Origin: Dorea sp.
GTDB taxonomy: Bacteria > Bacillota > Clostridia > Lachnospirales > Lachnospiraceae
Assembly: GCA_022769185.1 (NCBI GenBank)
Contig: JALEKG010000024.1
Coordinates: 35,010 to 99,009, forward strand
Length of the DNA stretch: 64,000 bases
Reading direction: 5' to 3'
Positions 53,804 through 62,907 of the stretch are shown here, piece after piece (position 1 is the stretch's first letter; the number at the start of each line of letters is the position of its first letter). Under the pieces are notes generated by a model. That model ran no database searches. It was not told the DNA's origin and saw only the letters and a program-made list of their open reading frames with translations. The position numbers were made by a program, and so were the translations under genes.

Positions 53804-55468
53804 TCATGGATGCACGATCGTCCCCCATTGAAATTTTTTATAATTCCCGGCAGCCTGGACGCCGTCATCAAACTGCACCAGCAGATCATCCCGATTCTGA
53901 TATCTGATGATCACGCAGTGCCCGCCGTCCTTCATAATGCCTTCTTCCCCGATATGCAGCTCCTTCATCGAATAGCCGCCCTTATGGCATCTGCCGATAT
54001 TCAGGAACACATCCCAATTCATCCAGCGTTCCAGACCGTTATCGAAGCGAACCAAAACCCGGTTCCAACCATCATACGCAGCCACAACAGCGCCTATCCC
54101 GGTCCCTGCGACCTGCCGCTGTCCAAGACGCTCCATGCGCATCTTTTTCAGATACGCAGCATTCTGCCCGGGACCCTCGCAGCCCGGACAGACAACCGTT
54201 TTGACACCTCTGCGCATATAATTCGAATGGGACATGATATCAAAACGCTTCCCGCATTTGCGGCATGACAGCATCAGCCTGCGCCCATTGCTTCCTGACG
54301 ACACGTCTTCCACAGTAAATCCCGAATCTGAAAATACATCCTGCCATTCCTCTATAGACCGGGCGCCGCAATACCAGCAGGAACCGCCCTCGTACAGCCA
54401 GAACATATGCCGGGCCGGCATTTCGTTGCCGCAGCTCTTATGACGTAATCTCTTGCATGACTCATCCGTGAACTCATATTGTCCATCCCGATAGCGTGAA
54501 AGCAGACGCTGCAGCTGTTCTTCACGGGTAAGACCATTTTGACAATGAGGACAAACCATACCAGCTTCCACGGCACGCTCATGTCGGTAAAACTCCCTGC
54601 CGCAGCGTTTGCACCGGTACCTTCCAATGCAATGTCTTGCATCTGCCAGCTCCCATTCCTCTGTATTTTCCGGATAATGGGCTGGTATACCTGCCAACCG
54701 GCGAAGCTTTCGTTCATCCGGGTACAGATAAGCCAAAAGCCGCACTACTTGCTTCAACTGCCTGCGTTTCGGATTTTGGTACGCCTCGACTACCGTCTTC
54801 TTGTCCGTATCATCCAGATACCCGTCTGCCACGGCAGCACCAGCAAGGTCACGGATGTCCATCTTATGTTCCAAAAGATATACCTGCATGGCTGTTCTTA
54901 TCTGATCCATCCCGTCAGCCGGCGGCACAAGATACAGCTCTCTGGCATAGGCCGCAATGCGCTGTTCGATACCGGTCACCGTATCTATGATCTTTCTGCC
55001 ATCCTTGTTTTCCAAAGAGCAGCCATGTTTCCAACAGCATTTCACTCCTGCAATCTGATGCGGCACATGAACAACTTTTCTGCCATATGCCTTCTGATCT
55101 TCTGCAATGCACTCCGGACAGTAACGAAATCCATCTGTTATCCTGCCGGATTTCAACGTCAGAGACGCATCCCGGAGCATTACTTCTACTAAATGTGCAG
55201 CCATGCCCCTGCTGAGCCCCAGTGCTGCAACAAACAGATCGGTATGCTTTTCCAGGGCCGTAAATACATCGGGGAAGAACGCCATATCTGCATGCCTCTG
55301 GCAGTTTTGTTCCAATCGTTTTGGATAAAGGGAAAACGACCTGGCTGCATGCGCTCCCAGATAAGACCGGAAGAATTCTTTCTGCTCCATCCCGTTTGCC
55401 TCTGCCATGGACTGCAGCCAGGTGGTCATCAGCTCATCATCTGCCATTTTCAATCCTATCGGTATCAT
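53804..55468 (-). CDS. TnsD/TniQ family target-selector protein (second copy) with zinc-finger array and C-terminal beta-repeat
   Basis: TniQ zinc finger YCPECIAEDQKAYGRKVVHVPHQIAGVKCCWKHGCSL; CKRCGREF..CPHC, HKSCGNEM..CWYC, CRKCGKRF..CPGC modules; position after tniQ1. Confidence 0.87.
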   Translation of the reverse strand: MIPIGLKMADDELMTTWLQSMAEANGMEQKEFFRSYLGAHAARSFSLYPKRLEQNCQRHADMAFFPDVFTALEKHTDLFVAALGLSRGMAAHLVEVMLRDASLTLKSGRITDGFRYCPECIAEDQKAYGRKVVHVPHQIAGVKCCWKHGCSLENKDGRKIIDTVTGIEQRIAAYARELYLVPPADGMDQIRTAMQVYLLEHKMDIRDLAGAAVADGYLDDTDKKTVVEAYQNPKRRQLKQVVRLLAYLYPDERKLRRLAGIPAHYPENTEEWELADARHCIGRYRCKRCGREFYRHERAVEAGMVCPHCQNGLTREEQLQRLLSRYRDGQYEFTDESCKRLRHKSCGNEMPARHMFWLYEGGSCWYCGARSIEEWQDVFSDSGFTVEDVSSGSNGRRLMLSCRKCGKRFDIMSHSNYMRRGVKTVVCPGCEGPGQNAAYLKKMRMERLGQRQVAGTGIGAVVAAYDGWNRVLVRFDNGLERWMNWDVFLNIGRCHKGGYSMKELHIGEEGIMKDGGHCVIIRYQNRDDLLVQFDDGVQAAGNYKKFQWGTIVHP

Positions 55469-57108
55469 ATTTCCTCCTCATTTCCTGTAACCGTCCGGTA
55501 CCGTCCGACACCGACACGTTCGATATAGCCGAGCCTTGCAAGGTCCTGTATGAGATTCCGCTGCGTCCTGGATACAGGCTCTCCATCCAGACCGTCTGCA
55601 AAACACCAGAATCCTTTGTCCAGCGATGCCTTCTTTACATTATCATAAATCCTTCGCCGGATACTCACCGGATCAGACCACCGCTTCCTGCGGTTTTTTA
55701 TAATAGACGCCTTTTCTGATTTCAGGTCGTTCATGACGGTAATATAAGACAGCCCGCTCATGACAAACCCGGCAGGCGTAATAAGCGTCACATACCCCCG
55801 GCGCGGCTCTTTCCTGACCGTCCAGCCAACAGCACATTCCATGACCGCACGCTCCACTTCTTTGAAATCATACCGCGGCGTACAAATCGGACACCGCCGG
55901 CCTGCAAGGAACGATGTCTTGCTTGTTTGAAACACGGTACCACAGGCAAGATGCTTCATCTCCACCCGCAACAGGTTGTTCTTATATTCTCCAACAATCC
56001 GGTATTCCGGATCCACCGTGCAGATGTCGATCACTTTCTGCGGATTGTCGCAGTAAGGGCAGTACCCGCCCTCTTTCTTTCCAAACCGGACAGAAAAGAT
56101 GCTGAATTCCCGACCACACACACGATGCTTCACATGGATGCGCTTTTTCTGACGCTCCGTCTCACTGTTTTCAAAAAACTCCCAGTGTTCCCCGGACGGG
56201 TCAAAGCGCCGTTTCAGCCGTTTTGGTGTCAGTTTCATACATTCCAGGCAATACTCCGGTTCGCCGTATAACACCTGCATGAGCTTGCGCTTCCTGCTGC
56301 CGCACGGTTCATGGATGACGTAGGCGTTATTTAATGCCGTAAACCCCGGATCCACACGGTATTCTCCATCCTGTATCGTCTGCAGCCGCCGGTTCACGAT
56401 TGTTTCCGGCCGCAGCGTCTGATTACAGAACGGACAGCCGCATGCTGTTTCCCTGCTGTATGAATGCTCCACATATTCTTTCCCGCAACGGGCACATCTG
56501 CTCCATACCAGAACACTTGTATTCTCATCATTCCGGCGCAGCTGCGCTTGCGCATATTGTACTGCTTCATCTATATTATCTATACTATCTACCGGTTCCA
56601 TATCTTTTATAGTCCATGGTTTCATCAGCGCCCGCTTCGGCGGCACGGGTCTTTGGAACAGCGTGCAGCCATGCTTTGCACACACCGTCACGCCGGGCAG
56701 ATGATGGCTCAGATGCAGGTATCCATCGCCATATCTCTCTGTATCTTCTTTCCAACATTCCGGGCAGATATGGATCTCATCTTTTTCTTTGGACGGATGA
56801 GCTGGCACATAAGGCATCTCTGCCTGCAGATACATCTCCGCATACCTTGCCGCGGCCCCGGCGTCTAAGCCGTTCACATAAGCGCCATACGGCGTCATTT
56901 TGACTGCCTGCATCACATCCGGAAAGGTCACATTTCCGATGCGTTCACAGACGACCGGCAGAGCTGTCGTACAGCCCACCCGGATATGTCCGCCAAGCAG
57001 ATGGTCTACATCATTCATCGTACTGAACCCGTTTTTATAAAAAATATCATGAATATAGCCATAAAGCAGTTCATCTGCATACGGCCTTCTGCTATATCCG
57101 AGTATCAT
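55465..57108 (-). CDS. TnsD/TniQ family target-selector protein (first copy) with zinc-finger array
   Basis: ICPECWKEDTERYGDGYLHLSHHLPGVTVCAKHGCTLFQRP; CARCGKEY..CPFC, HEPCGSRK..CLEC, HRVCGREF..CPYC, HLACGTVF..CPIC modules. Confidence 0.87.
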   Translation of the reverse strand: MILGYSRRPYADELLYGYIHDIFYKNGFSTMNDVDHLLGGHIRVGCTTALPVVCERIGNVTFPDVMQAVKMTPYGAYVNGLDAGAAARYAEMYLQAEMPYVPAHPSKEKDEIHICPECWKEDTERYGDGYLHLSHHLPGVTVCAKHGCTLFQRPVPPKRALMKPWTIKDMEPVDSIDNIDEAVQYAQAQLRRNDENTSVLVWSRCARCGKEYVEHSYSRETACGCPFCNQTLRPETIVNRRLQTIQDGEYRVDPGFTALNNAYVIHEPCGSRKRKLMQVLYGEPEYCLECMKLTPKRLKRRFDPSGEHWEFFENSETERQKKRIHVKHRVCGREFSIFSVRFGKKEGGYCPYCDNPQKVIDICTVDPEYRIVGEYKNNLLRVEMKHLACGTVFQTSKTSFLAGRRCPICTPRYDFKEVERAVMECAVGWTVRKEPRRGYVTLITPAGFVMSGLSYITVMNDLKSEKASIIKNRRKRWSDPVSIRRRIYDNVKKASLDKGFWCFADGLDGEPVSRTQRNLIQDLARLGYIERVGVGRYRTVTGNEEEI

Positions 57109-58751
57109 ACGCCACCGCCTTCTGCAATCGACTCCCGCATTACCTCGCGCACCAGTGCTTCTCCTTCCACATCCAGCTCTTTTTTGCGTCTGCGGGACCT
57201 TGACAGCTTCGTGATATTCGAATCGGTATTATCTGCGATATACCGGCGCACTTCGTCGATGATATACGGCACATCACGCCCCGGCAGTTCCGGATCTTTC
57301 TGCATCAGCTTGTTTATCACGGTCTTCACCTGAGCCCGGCTGATCCCGTAGATTTTCAATGCGGTCTCGATATCCGCATACTTTGTAGGCCCCCAGATAC
57401 GGGTCTGCTCTTCCATCTCCGCCAGCAGCTTCTGGTTTGCTTTCACCGCCAGTTTCTTTGCGTCAGACGAAATGTCGTCCGTATTCTGCTGCAGCAGTTT
57501 CAGCACCACACGCTCTGATTCTTCGGAATCATCCAGGATGAGCGTGCGGATAATCGAAAATCTTTTCTCAGAAATCTCATGGATATACCCTGCCGTAACA
57601 CCGCCGGCAGGATACTTTGCCGCGGCTTCTGCCTGCACCCGCATCAGAATCGCTTTCAAAATAGAAATGTTATACATGCTGTCCCTGAGCAGTTCTTCCA
57701 GTATCTCATCGGTCAGCTCCGTATACTGCTTTGTCCACTGATAACGCCAGAGATGCTGGACAGCCCGGATAAAGAACTCCCGGTCTGTATCTGCCGTGCA
57801 GCTGACCTCAATCCGGTTCAGCATCGTACGCCCCACAAAGCGGGGATAACGGTTCATCTTGCCAATCAGATCTTTGTTGCCGATAAACCCAAGACTACAG
57901 CCGGTATCCTCTGCAATTCCTATCAGATTTTCCAGGGAAACATTCGATGCATCGAATTTCAGGAACTGCGATTCATCAATCACAATAAGGCCGACATGGA
58001 ATATGCGGATTGCTTCTTTCACTACGGCGCCGGAAAGCCCGACGTTGTTTTTCTTCATGCGCCTCTCCCAGACAGGCCCGGCACCAATGACATCATCGAT
58101 CGCCCTTGCAATCGAGATCATCAGCTCCGACATGTTTCCCACCAATGCCGTGACCATGATGATCGGGATCTGAATATATTCCATATCCCCTATCACATGA
58201 TGGATAGCGGTCGGATACAGGCTCCTGATTAAATTCATAGCCACGGTCTTTCCGCAGCCGGACGAACCATACACGACAAAAGAAAGCGCACGCCCCGCAA
58301 AGCCGCTCCGGACAGAATAAATATTTGCAGGCAGTCCCGCATTCACAAGCTCCTGCGGTCCGGCATAGGAATTCGTGCGGACCTCCCGGGAAAGATAAGA
58401 GCTGAACAGTGCGTCATCCACGGCCTTTCCCATCTCGATAATATGCGCCAGAGGACTGAATGCCCTCTGCAGCAGCAACACCGACTCTTTCCGTTCCGCC
58501 AGGCTCATCGTGCGCACTTCATCGTAATCGTAACCGGCCAGCGGTATCGTGGATACTTCCAGCATCCGGGCCACAGATGCCGGGCGGGGCAGGGCACACA
58601 CGTCCGGATTGTCCGTGATGCCGCCCCGTTTTCCATACCGTGCTTCCACGATGGAATGGATATGCCTGTCCGGATACATATCATCGTCTTTTCCAAACTT
58701 TTCGATTTCTAACTCATAGCCTGTCAACAGGTCCATGTCATACCTCCTCAA
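57105..58751 (-). CDS. tnsC: TnsC-like AAA+ transposition regulator
   Basis: Walker A VVYGSSGCGKTVAMNLI; Walker B GLIVIDESQFLKF; between tnsB and tniQ. Confidence 0.9.
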   Translation of the reverse strand: MRRYDMDLLTGYELEIEKFGKDDDMYPDRHIHSIVEARYGKRGGITDNPDVCALPRPASVARMLEVSTIPLAGYDYDEVRTMSLAERKESVLLLQRAFSPLAHIIEMGKAVDDALFSSYLSREVRTNSYAGPQELVNAGLPANIYSVRSGFAGRALSFVVYGSSGCGKTVAMNLIRSLYPTAIHHVIGDMEYIQIPIIMVTALVGNMSELMISIARAIDDVIGAGPVWERRMKKNNVGLSGAVVKEAIRIFHVGLIVIDESQFLKFDASNVSLENLIGIAEDTGCSLGFIGNKDLIGKMNRYPRFVGRTMLNRIEVSCTADTDREFFIRAVQHLWRYQWTKQYTELTDEILEELLRDSMYNISILKAILMRVQAEAAAKYPAGGVTAGYIHEISEKRFSIIRTLILDDSEESERVVLKLLQQNTDDISSDAKKLAVKANQKLLAEMEEQTRIWGPTKYADIETALKIYGISRAQVKTVINKLMQKDPELPGRDVPYIIDEVRRYIADNTDSNITKLSRSRRRKKELDVEGEALVREVMRESIAEGGGV

Positions 58752-60880
58752 TCGTCTTCATCCTCAAACATAGCTGCCAGTTCCGCATTGGTCTTCATAC
58801 GCTGTACGGGCGGCTGTGCAGGCTCCGGAAGAACTTCAGATAATTGCTTCACGCCAAGCAGACGGTTTCTTGTCTCGTCACTGCTGCTCTCGATCCGTGC
58901 CCGCTCCACGGCCCGCGAATCCTTCACCGCTTTTGCGCTGTTGTCTGTACCGGCATGGGCTGCCTTTTCAGCAGCAAGCGTCTGATCATTCCGGTGCGCC
59001 GTCGTAAGCCGGACACCCAGATCCTTTTTCTGCTGTTCTTTGCGCATCTTCTTGTATTCCGCATAAACCGTGTCATACGCCGTCCATGTCATTCCGGCAA
59101 AAGTGGCCAGCTCATCCCGCACCGGTGCCAATGGGACAACATGGATGATACCCTTGTACCGAACATAGATCCTTGAAATGTCTGTATCGTTATAACGGAC
59201 TTCAAACTCCGGATTCTTTGCACTGATAAGCTCCAGGAACCATTCGTTATCATCGTACACGAAAAACCGCAGACTATGGCCTTTGTATCTCAATCCGTCA
59301 CGGCCCCGGCTGAACGCTTTATCCCGCCATAACAGGGCAAACAGGATCTGCATACGGTTCCGGTCTGTCACGAACATCGGCTCAAAGCAGGTGTTCAGCT
59401 TATACTTCCAGATCTCAGCCGGTACCGGTGGGATATGATGCTCAATCATATCCCTGTCAGGGCTGAACATCTCTCCGAGGGATGTGGTGTTCAGCTCGAT
59501 GATCAGGCGGTAACAGATCGCCTTGAACCCGTCCATGGATAAAACAGCTTCCTGCCTCGCCTTGTCGGGGCCTTCATGCGTTGCCAGAATATACCCGTCA
59601 TGGATCAGCTGCTTTTTCAGTCTGCTCTGCAGACGATGAAATACGTTCTCAACGCCGCCTTTATAAGACCCTGCCGCAGCCGGCACCATGGAATCTATAA
59701 TCCCAAGTTCCTGCATAGCAGCTTCCATATGCTTTGACATGTACTCTGAACCCTGATCACTGCATATCTGCTTCGGAAGCACCATGGACGGGAAACTATA
59801 TTCATCACAGGATACACCGTATGGCGCTGTCTGATTTTCGTGTGGTTCCAGCATGGACAGGAACAGGTTGATAAACCCGCCCATAGAGTTATTGATCAGA
59901 CCGATATAGGCGCCAATAATAATCTGCGCCATCGGATCGAATGCGATATACAAAATCGGTTTCCCGATGATATTCCCATCCGTATCTATCAGGTTGACCG
60001 CAACCTCGCACTCATCCACCTGCACCTGCTGCCCGATGGTAATAAGTCCGGAGCGCTGGTTGCCGGTGAGTTTTCTATGATTGTTCCGGTACTCTTTTTC
60101 GCCTTTGATATACTCCGTTGGAGTCAGTCCGCCAAGATGGCTGCAGATATATCTGCGCATGGTTGAATAATGCGGGATATCATCATCTGGGATCACTTTG
60201 TCCATCAGTACACCGTTTTCCATCTGGCACTCAATATGGGAATAATATTTCCGTATCATCATTTCATAGGCGTTCTGCATGCTCAGCGTACTTTTGAACA
60301 CGTCCAGAGCAAACAGGAACGCCTGATCCTTTTTCGTCAGGACTTCCTGCTGAGGCATACTGTTATCAAGCGGCAGAGCTACTGGCAGCTGCTTTCTCGC
60401 AAACTTCATAACCCGCCCGTCAATCAGCGAATTCTCATCCCGTCCGGAACGCAGATATCGAATAAACAGTTTCCGGAACCGGTAAACGCTAAGATCTGCC
60501 TGGTCTGCTGCTGCATGCATACTCTTCACTTCCACGCCTCTTTTACCGAACCGTCCCCATTCCGGATATTCCTCCCTGAGAACATCTTCCATAAGGTCCC
60601 TCAGGTGCCGGATGCGATCCCTCTGTTCATCGGATAACTCGATAGAGACCGGATTTTCCGGTTCTTCCACACGTTCGTATAAACCGTTCCGCACATTCTC
60701 AGAGAATGTCTGGCTGTCTATTGTGTCATACCCAAGCTCATCCAGACCAATGATACCGATAATGTCTGATGATACATGAAACAGGCGGTAACGCTTCCCA
60801 TCTATTTTATAAATATCACCCATGCGGATGCCGCGGTTCTGCTTTTCATTTATTTGATTTATTTCATTTACATTATTCAC
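58748..60880 (-). CDS. tnsB: TnsB-like DDE transposase
   Basis: Mu/Tn7-type integrase core: QVDECEVAVNLID, CSDQGSEYMSKHMEAAMQELGI, GGVENVFHRLQSRL. Confidence 0.93.
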   Translation of the reverse strand: MNNVNEINQINEKQNRGIRMGDIYKIDGKRYRLFHVSSDIIGIIGLDELGYDTIDSQTFSENVRNGLYERVEEPENPVSIELSDEQRDRIRHLRDLMEDVLREEYPEWGRFGKRGVEVKSMHAAADQADLSVYRFRKLFIRYLRSGRDENSLIDGRVMKFARKQLPVALPLDNSMPQQEVLTKKDQAFLFALDVFKSTLSMQNAYEMMIRKYYSHIECQMENGVLMDKVIPDDDIPHYSTMRRYICSHLGGLTPTEYIKGEKEYRNNHRKLTGNQRSGLITIGQQVQVDECEVAVNLIDTDGNIIGKPILYIAFDPMAQIIIGAYIGLINNSMGGFINLFLSMLEPHENQTAPYGVSCDEYSFPSMVLPKQICSDQGSEYMSKHMEAAMQELGIIDSMVPAAAGSYKGGVENVFHRLQSRLKKQLIHDGYILATHEGPDKARQEAVLSMDGFKAICYRLIIELNTTSLGEMFSPDRDMIEHHIPPVPAEIWKYKLNTCFEPMFVTDRNRMQILFALLWRDKAFSRGRDGLRYKGHSLRFFVYDDNEWFLELISAKNPEFEVRYNDTDISRIYVRYKGIIHVVPLAPVRDELATFAGMTWTAYDTVYAEYKKMRKEQQKKDLGVRLTTAHRNDQTLAAEKAAHAGTDNSAKAVKDSRAVERARIESSSDETRNRLLGVKQLSEVLPEPAQPPVQRMKTNAELAAMFEDEDD

Positions 60881-61616
60881 CGATCATCTGCCTCCTCATC
60901 TCCAGTGTCTTTGCGTACACAGCGTCGATATCAAACGACATGCTGTCTGCCAACTGCTTCGGATTGATGAATTCTTTATCCATAGACACGACAACGATAT
61001 GGTGTGCAATTAAATATAACAGCTTCTGCTGGCGGTTCACGATGAATGTATCGTCCCAGAACCGCATCACAAAAGCAATGTTCTTGATCTGTATCCGGTA
61101 CTGCATGAGATCGTCCCGGGTCACGATGTTAAACTTCACGTCCTGGCTCTCCCAATAGAGCCGTTCTGTATTCTGCCGTTCGATCAAGCGTGCGTAGGAG
61201 TGTTCACGGCCTTTATAAATAATTGCATTCGGGTTAAAATCTCCTGTCCTGAACTTCACGGAATACGCCTGCTGGCTGCCGTCTTTGAAGTCCACCAGAA
61301 AGTCAGTCGTGAAGCATGCCTGCTCCGGCACCCGGCTGTAACCCAGCTGGCTTCTCACATCATTGACACGCTCATGATTTAATAAATACTGCTCGCGGAT
61401 GTGAAGAACTTCCGTATTCCAGCGAAGCAGATAATACATCATCGTCTCAGTATCGGATAAACAGTGAATCATCCGTCCTTCAATCGGATCTGGTATCATG
61501 GACGTTGTTGCCTGAGAACCGCCTTCATTGGCTTTATAGAATGGCACATAGTCAGGTCCAATACCCTGGCAACGTCCCTCCGCAAGTTTTGCTTTGTTTG
61601 TCTTTCTTTTTCCCAT
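60873..61616 (-). CDS. tnsA: TnsA-like endonuclease
   Basis: ETMMYYLLRWNTEVLHIREQYLL, FTTDFLVDFKDGSQQAYSVKF; upstream of and overlapping tnsB; AAGGAG RBS. Confidence 0.9.
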   Translation of the reverse strand: MGKRKTNKAKLAEGRCQGIGPDYVPFYKANEGGSQATTSMIPDPIEGRMIHCLSDTETMMYYLLRWNTEVLHIREQYLLNHERVNDVRSQLGYSRVPEQACFTTDFLVDFKDGSQQAYSVKFRTGDFNPNAIIYKGREHSYARLIERQNTERLYWESQDVKFNIVTRDDLMQYRIQIKNIAFVMRFWDDTFIVNRQQKLLYLIAHHIVVVSMDKEFINPKQLADSMSFDIDAVYAKTLEMRRQMIGE

Positions 61617-61639
61617 AGCTTGCTCCTTACTAAAATCAG

Positions 61640-61882
61640 TTCATTTATGAATACTTTCTTATCATATTTATCATTTTACTTCAAATAAATGCATTTGTCA
61701 TTTTGAGAAATGTGAAATAAATTCGTTTCGTAATTCAGCAAATAAAAAGCCTTGACTTCCCGAAAGCGGCAATCCAACTGCAAATTTGAGAATGATGCTT
61801 TTGCCGTTTTTCGCAAAATAAGAAAAATCCCTTCATAAATGAGGCAAAATTGCTATTTATTTTCTTTTATATCTGCTATAAT
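61640..61882. promoter_or_regulatory. Divergent tnsA / HTH-regulator control region with multiple dyads
   Basis: TTCATAAATGAA (61640, as its complement TTCATTTATGAA) and TTCATAAATGA (61832); AAATGCATTT (61687); CGAAAGCGGCAA/TTGCCGTTTTTCG (61761/61801); TATAAT (61877). Confidence 0.6.
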
Positions 61883-61916
61883 GGGGTTTAACATATAAGA
61901 AAGAGAGAACACCCGC

Positions 61917-62561
61917 ATGAACGAAAGGAGCGAATATCAGGAGCAGCTCCGTCAGATAGTGCGCAAAAATCTGATAGAGCTGTTTGGGAGGGAAAAAGAC
62001 TCACGCATCAAGGTGGCCGCAGAATGCCATATTTCACCGTCCAGTATCAGCCGGTGGACAGCGGAAAAAGGCGGAGCACTGCCAAGCTCCGAATATGTCT
62101 ATATCATCGCCAATCACTTTGGTGTCACGTCAGACTGGATCATGACCGACCACGGAGATTTCAATGCGTTTGACCGGATCAGGACCTATGCTGATGCCTT
62201 TATAGCCCTGAAAACACTGATTACCAACCAGACACTGCAGATAGAAAGCATTGCCGACCCTATCCTGCGCTACCTGGAAGAAGAATGGCAGCACATCACG
62301 GAACATCCGAATCTGGATAACGCCAAAAAGAGTGCATGGCTGGCACGCATCATGGAACTATATAACACGCCTCTGCCAGACAGGATCGAACCGGAATTAT
62401 GGGATAAGATCCGGACGTCCGAACCTGGCATCGCCGATACAGACCGGATCGTAGAGTTCGCCAATCTTGCCCGTATCGTAGGGAATAATGAGAAACTGCT
62501 GGAAATCAGAAACCGATACGGTTATGATCAGCGAAAAGCTGCCCAAAATTGGATCAAATAA
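61917..62561 (+). CDS. HTH-domain transcriptional regulator, transposon-encoded
   Basis: SRIKVAAECHISPSSISRWTAEKGGALPSSEYVYIIANHFGVTSDWIMTDHGDF. Confidence 0.75.
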   Translation: MNERSEYQEQLRQIVRKNLIELFGREKDSRIKVAAECHISPSSISRWTAEKGGALPSSEYVYIIANHFGVTSDWIMTDHGDFNAFDRIRTYADAFIALKTLITNQTLQIESIADPILRYLEEEWQHITEHPNLDNAKKSAWLARIMELYNTPLPDRIEPELWDKIRTSEPGIADTDRIVEFANLARIVGNNEKLLEIRNRYGYDQRKAAQNWIK

Positions 62562-62570
62562 CATGTCACC

Positions 62571-62641
62571 TACACCATCTACACGTTCTACACGGGTGCA
62601 AAATCGAATCGTTTTGCACTTATGAGAAAGGAGATGGTGTA
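62571..62641 (+). promoter_or_regulatory. Nested inverted repeats overlapping RBS of the small HTH gene
   Basis: TACACCATC...GATGGTGTA enclosing GTGCAAAA-TCGAATCG-TTTTGCAC (62596..62619); RBS AAAGGAG between the arms. Confidence 0.65.
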
Positions 62642-62643
62642 TT

Positions 62644-62907
62644 TTGCTGAGCAATCAGGAAATCATGAGAACAGTCTCACACAATATCAAGCGGCTCTTT
62701 GACAGCCAGCCAGGCAGCCGCATTGGCTATGCCCGCCAGAATTTTATCTCACCGTCCTGCATCACCCGTTGGTGCAGCGGATGCATCAGTGACATCGGCC
62801 TTTGTGACGCCTACCGGATCGCTGAGTATTTTCATGTGGATCTGGACTGGCTTATCGCAAAGCATGATACGGAAAGGATGCCTGCCTATGAATATGAGCA
62901 GCAATAA
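62644..62907 (+). CDS. Small HTH protein related to the N-terminus of the upstream regulator
   Basis: SRIGYARQNFISPSCITRWCSGCISDIGLCDAYRIAEYFHVDLDWLIAKHD; TTG start, AGGAG upstream. Confidence 0.65.
   Translation: MLSNQEIMRTVSHNIKRLFDSQPGSRIGYARQNFISPSCITRWCSGCISDIGLCDAYRIAEYFHVDLDWLIAKHDTERMPAYEYEQQ

Noticed and set aside
53558-54268. 236-aa + strand ORF and similar + strand ORFs across the tns genes (e.g. 54539..55192, 57579..58232)
   Set aside because: Antisense to TniQ/TnsC genes with clear motifs; no RBS or recognisable domains; typical shadow ORFs in a higher-GC region
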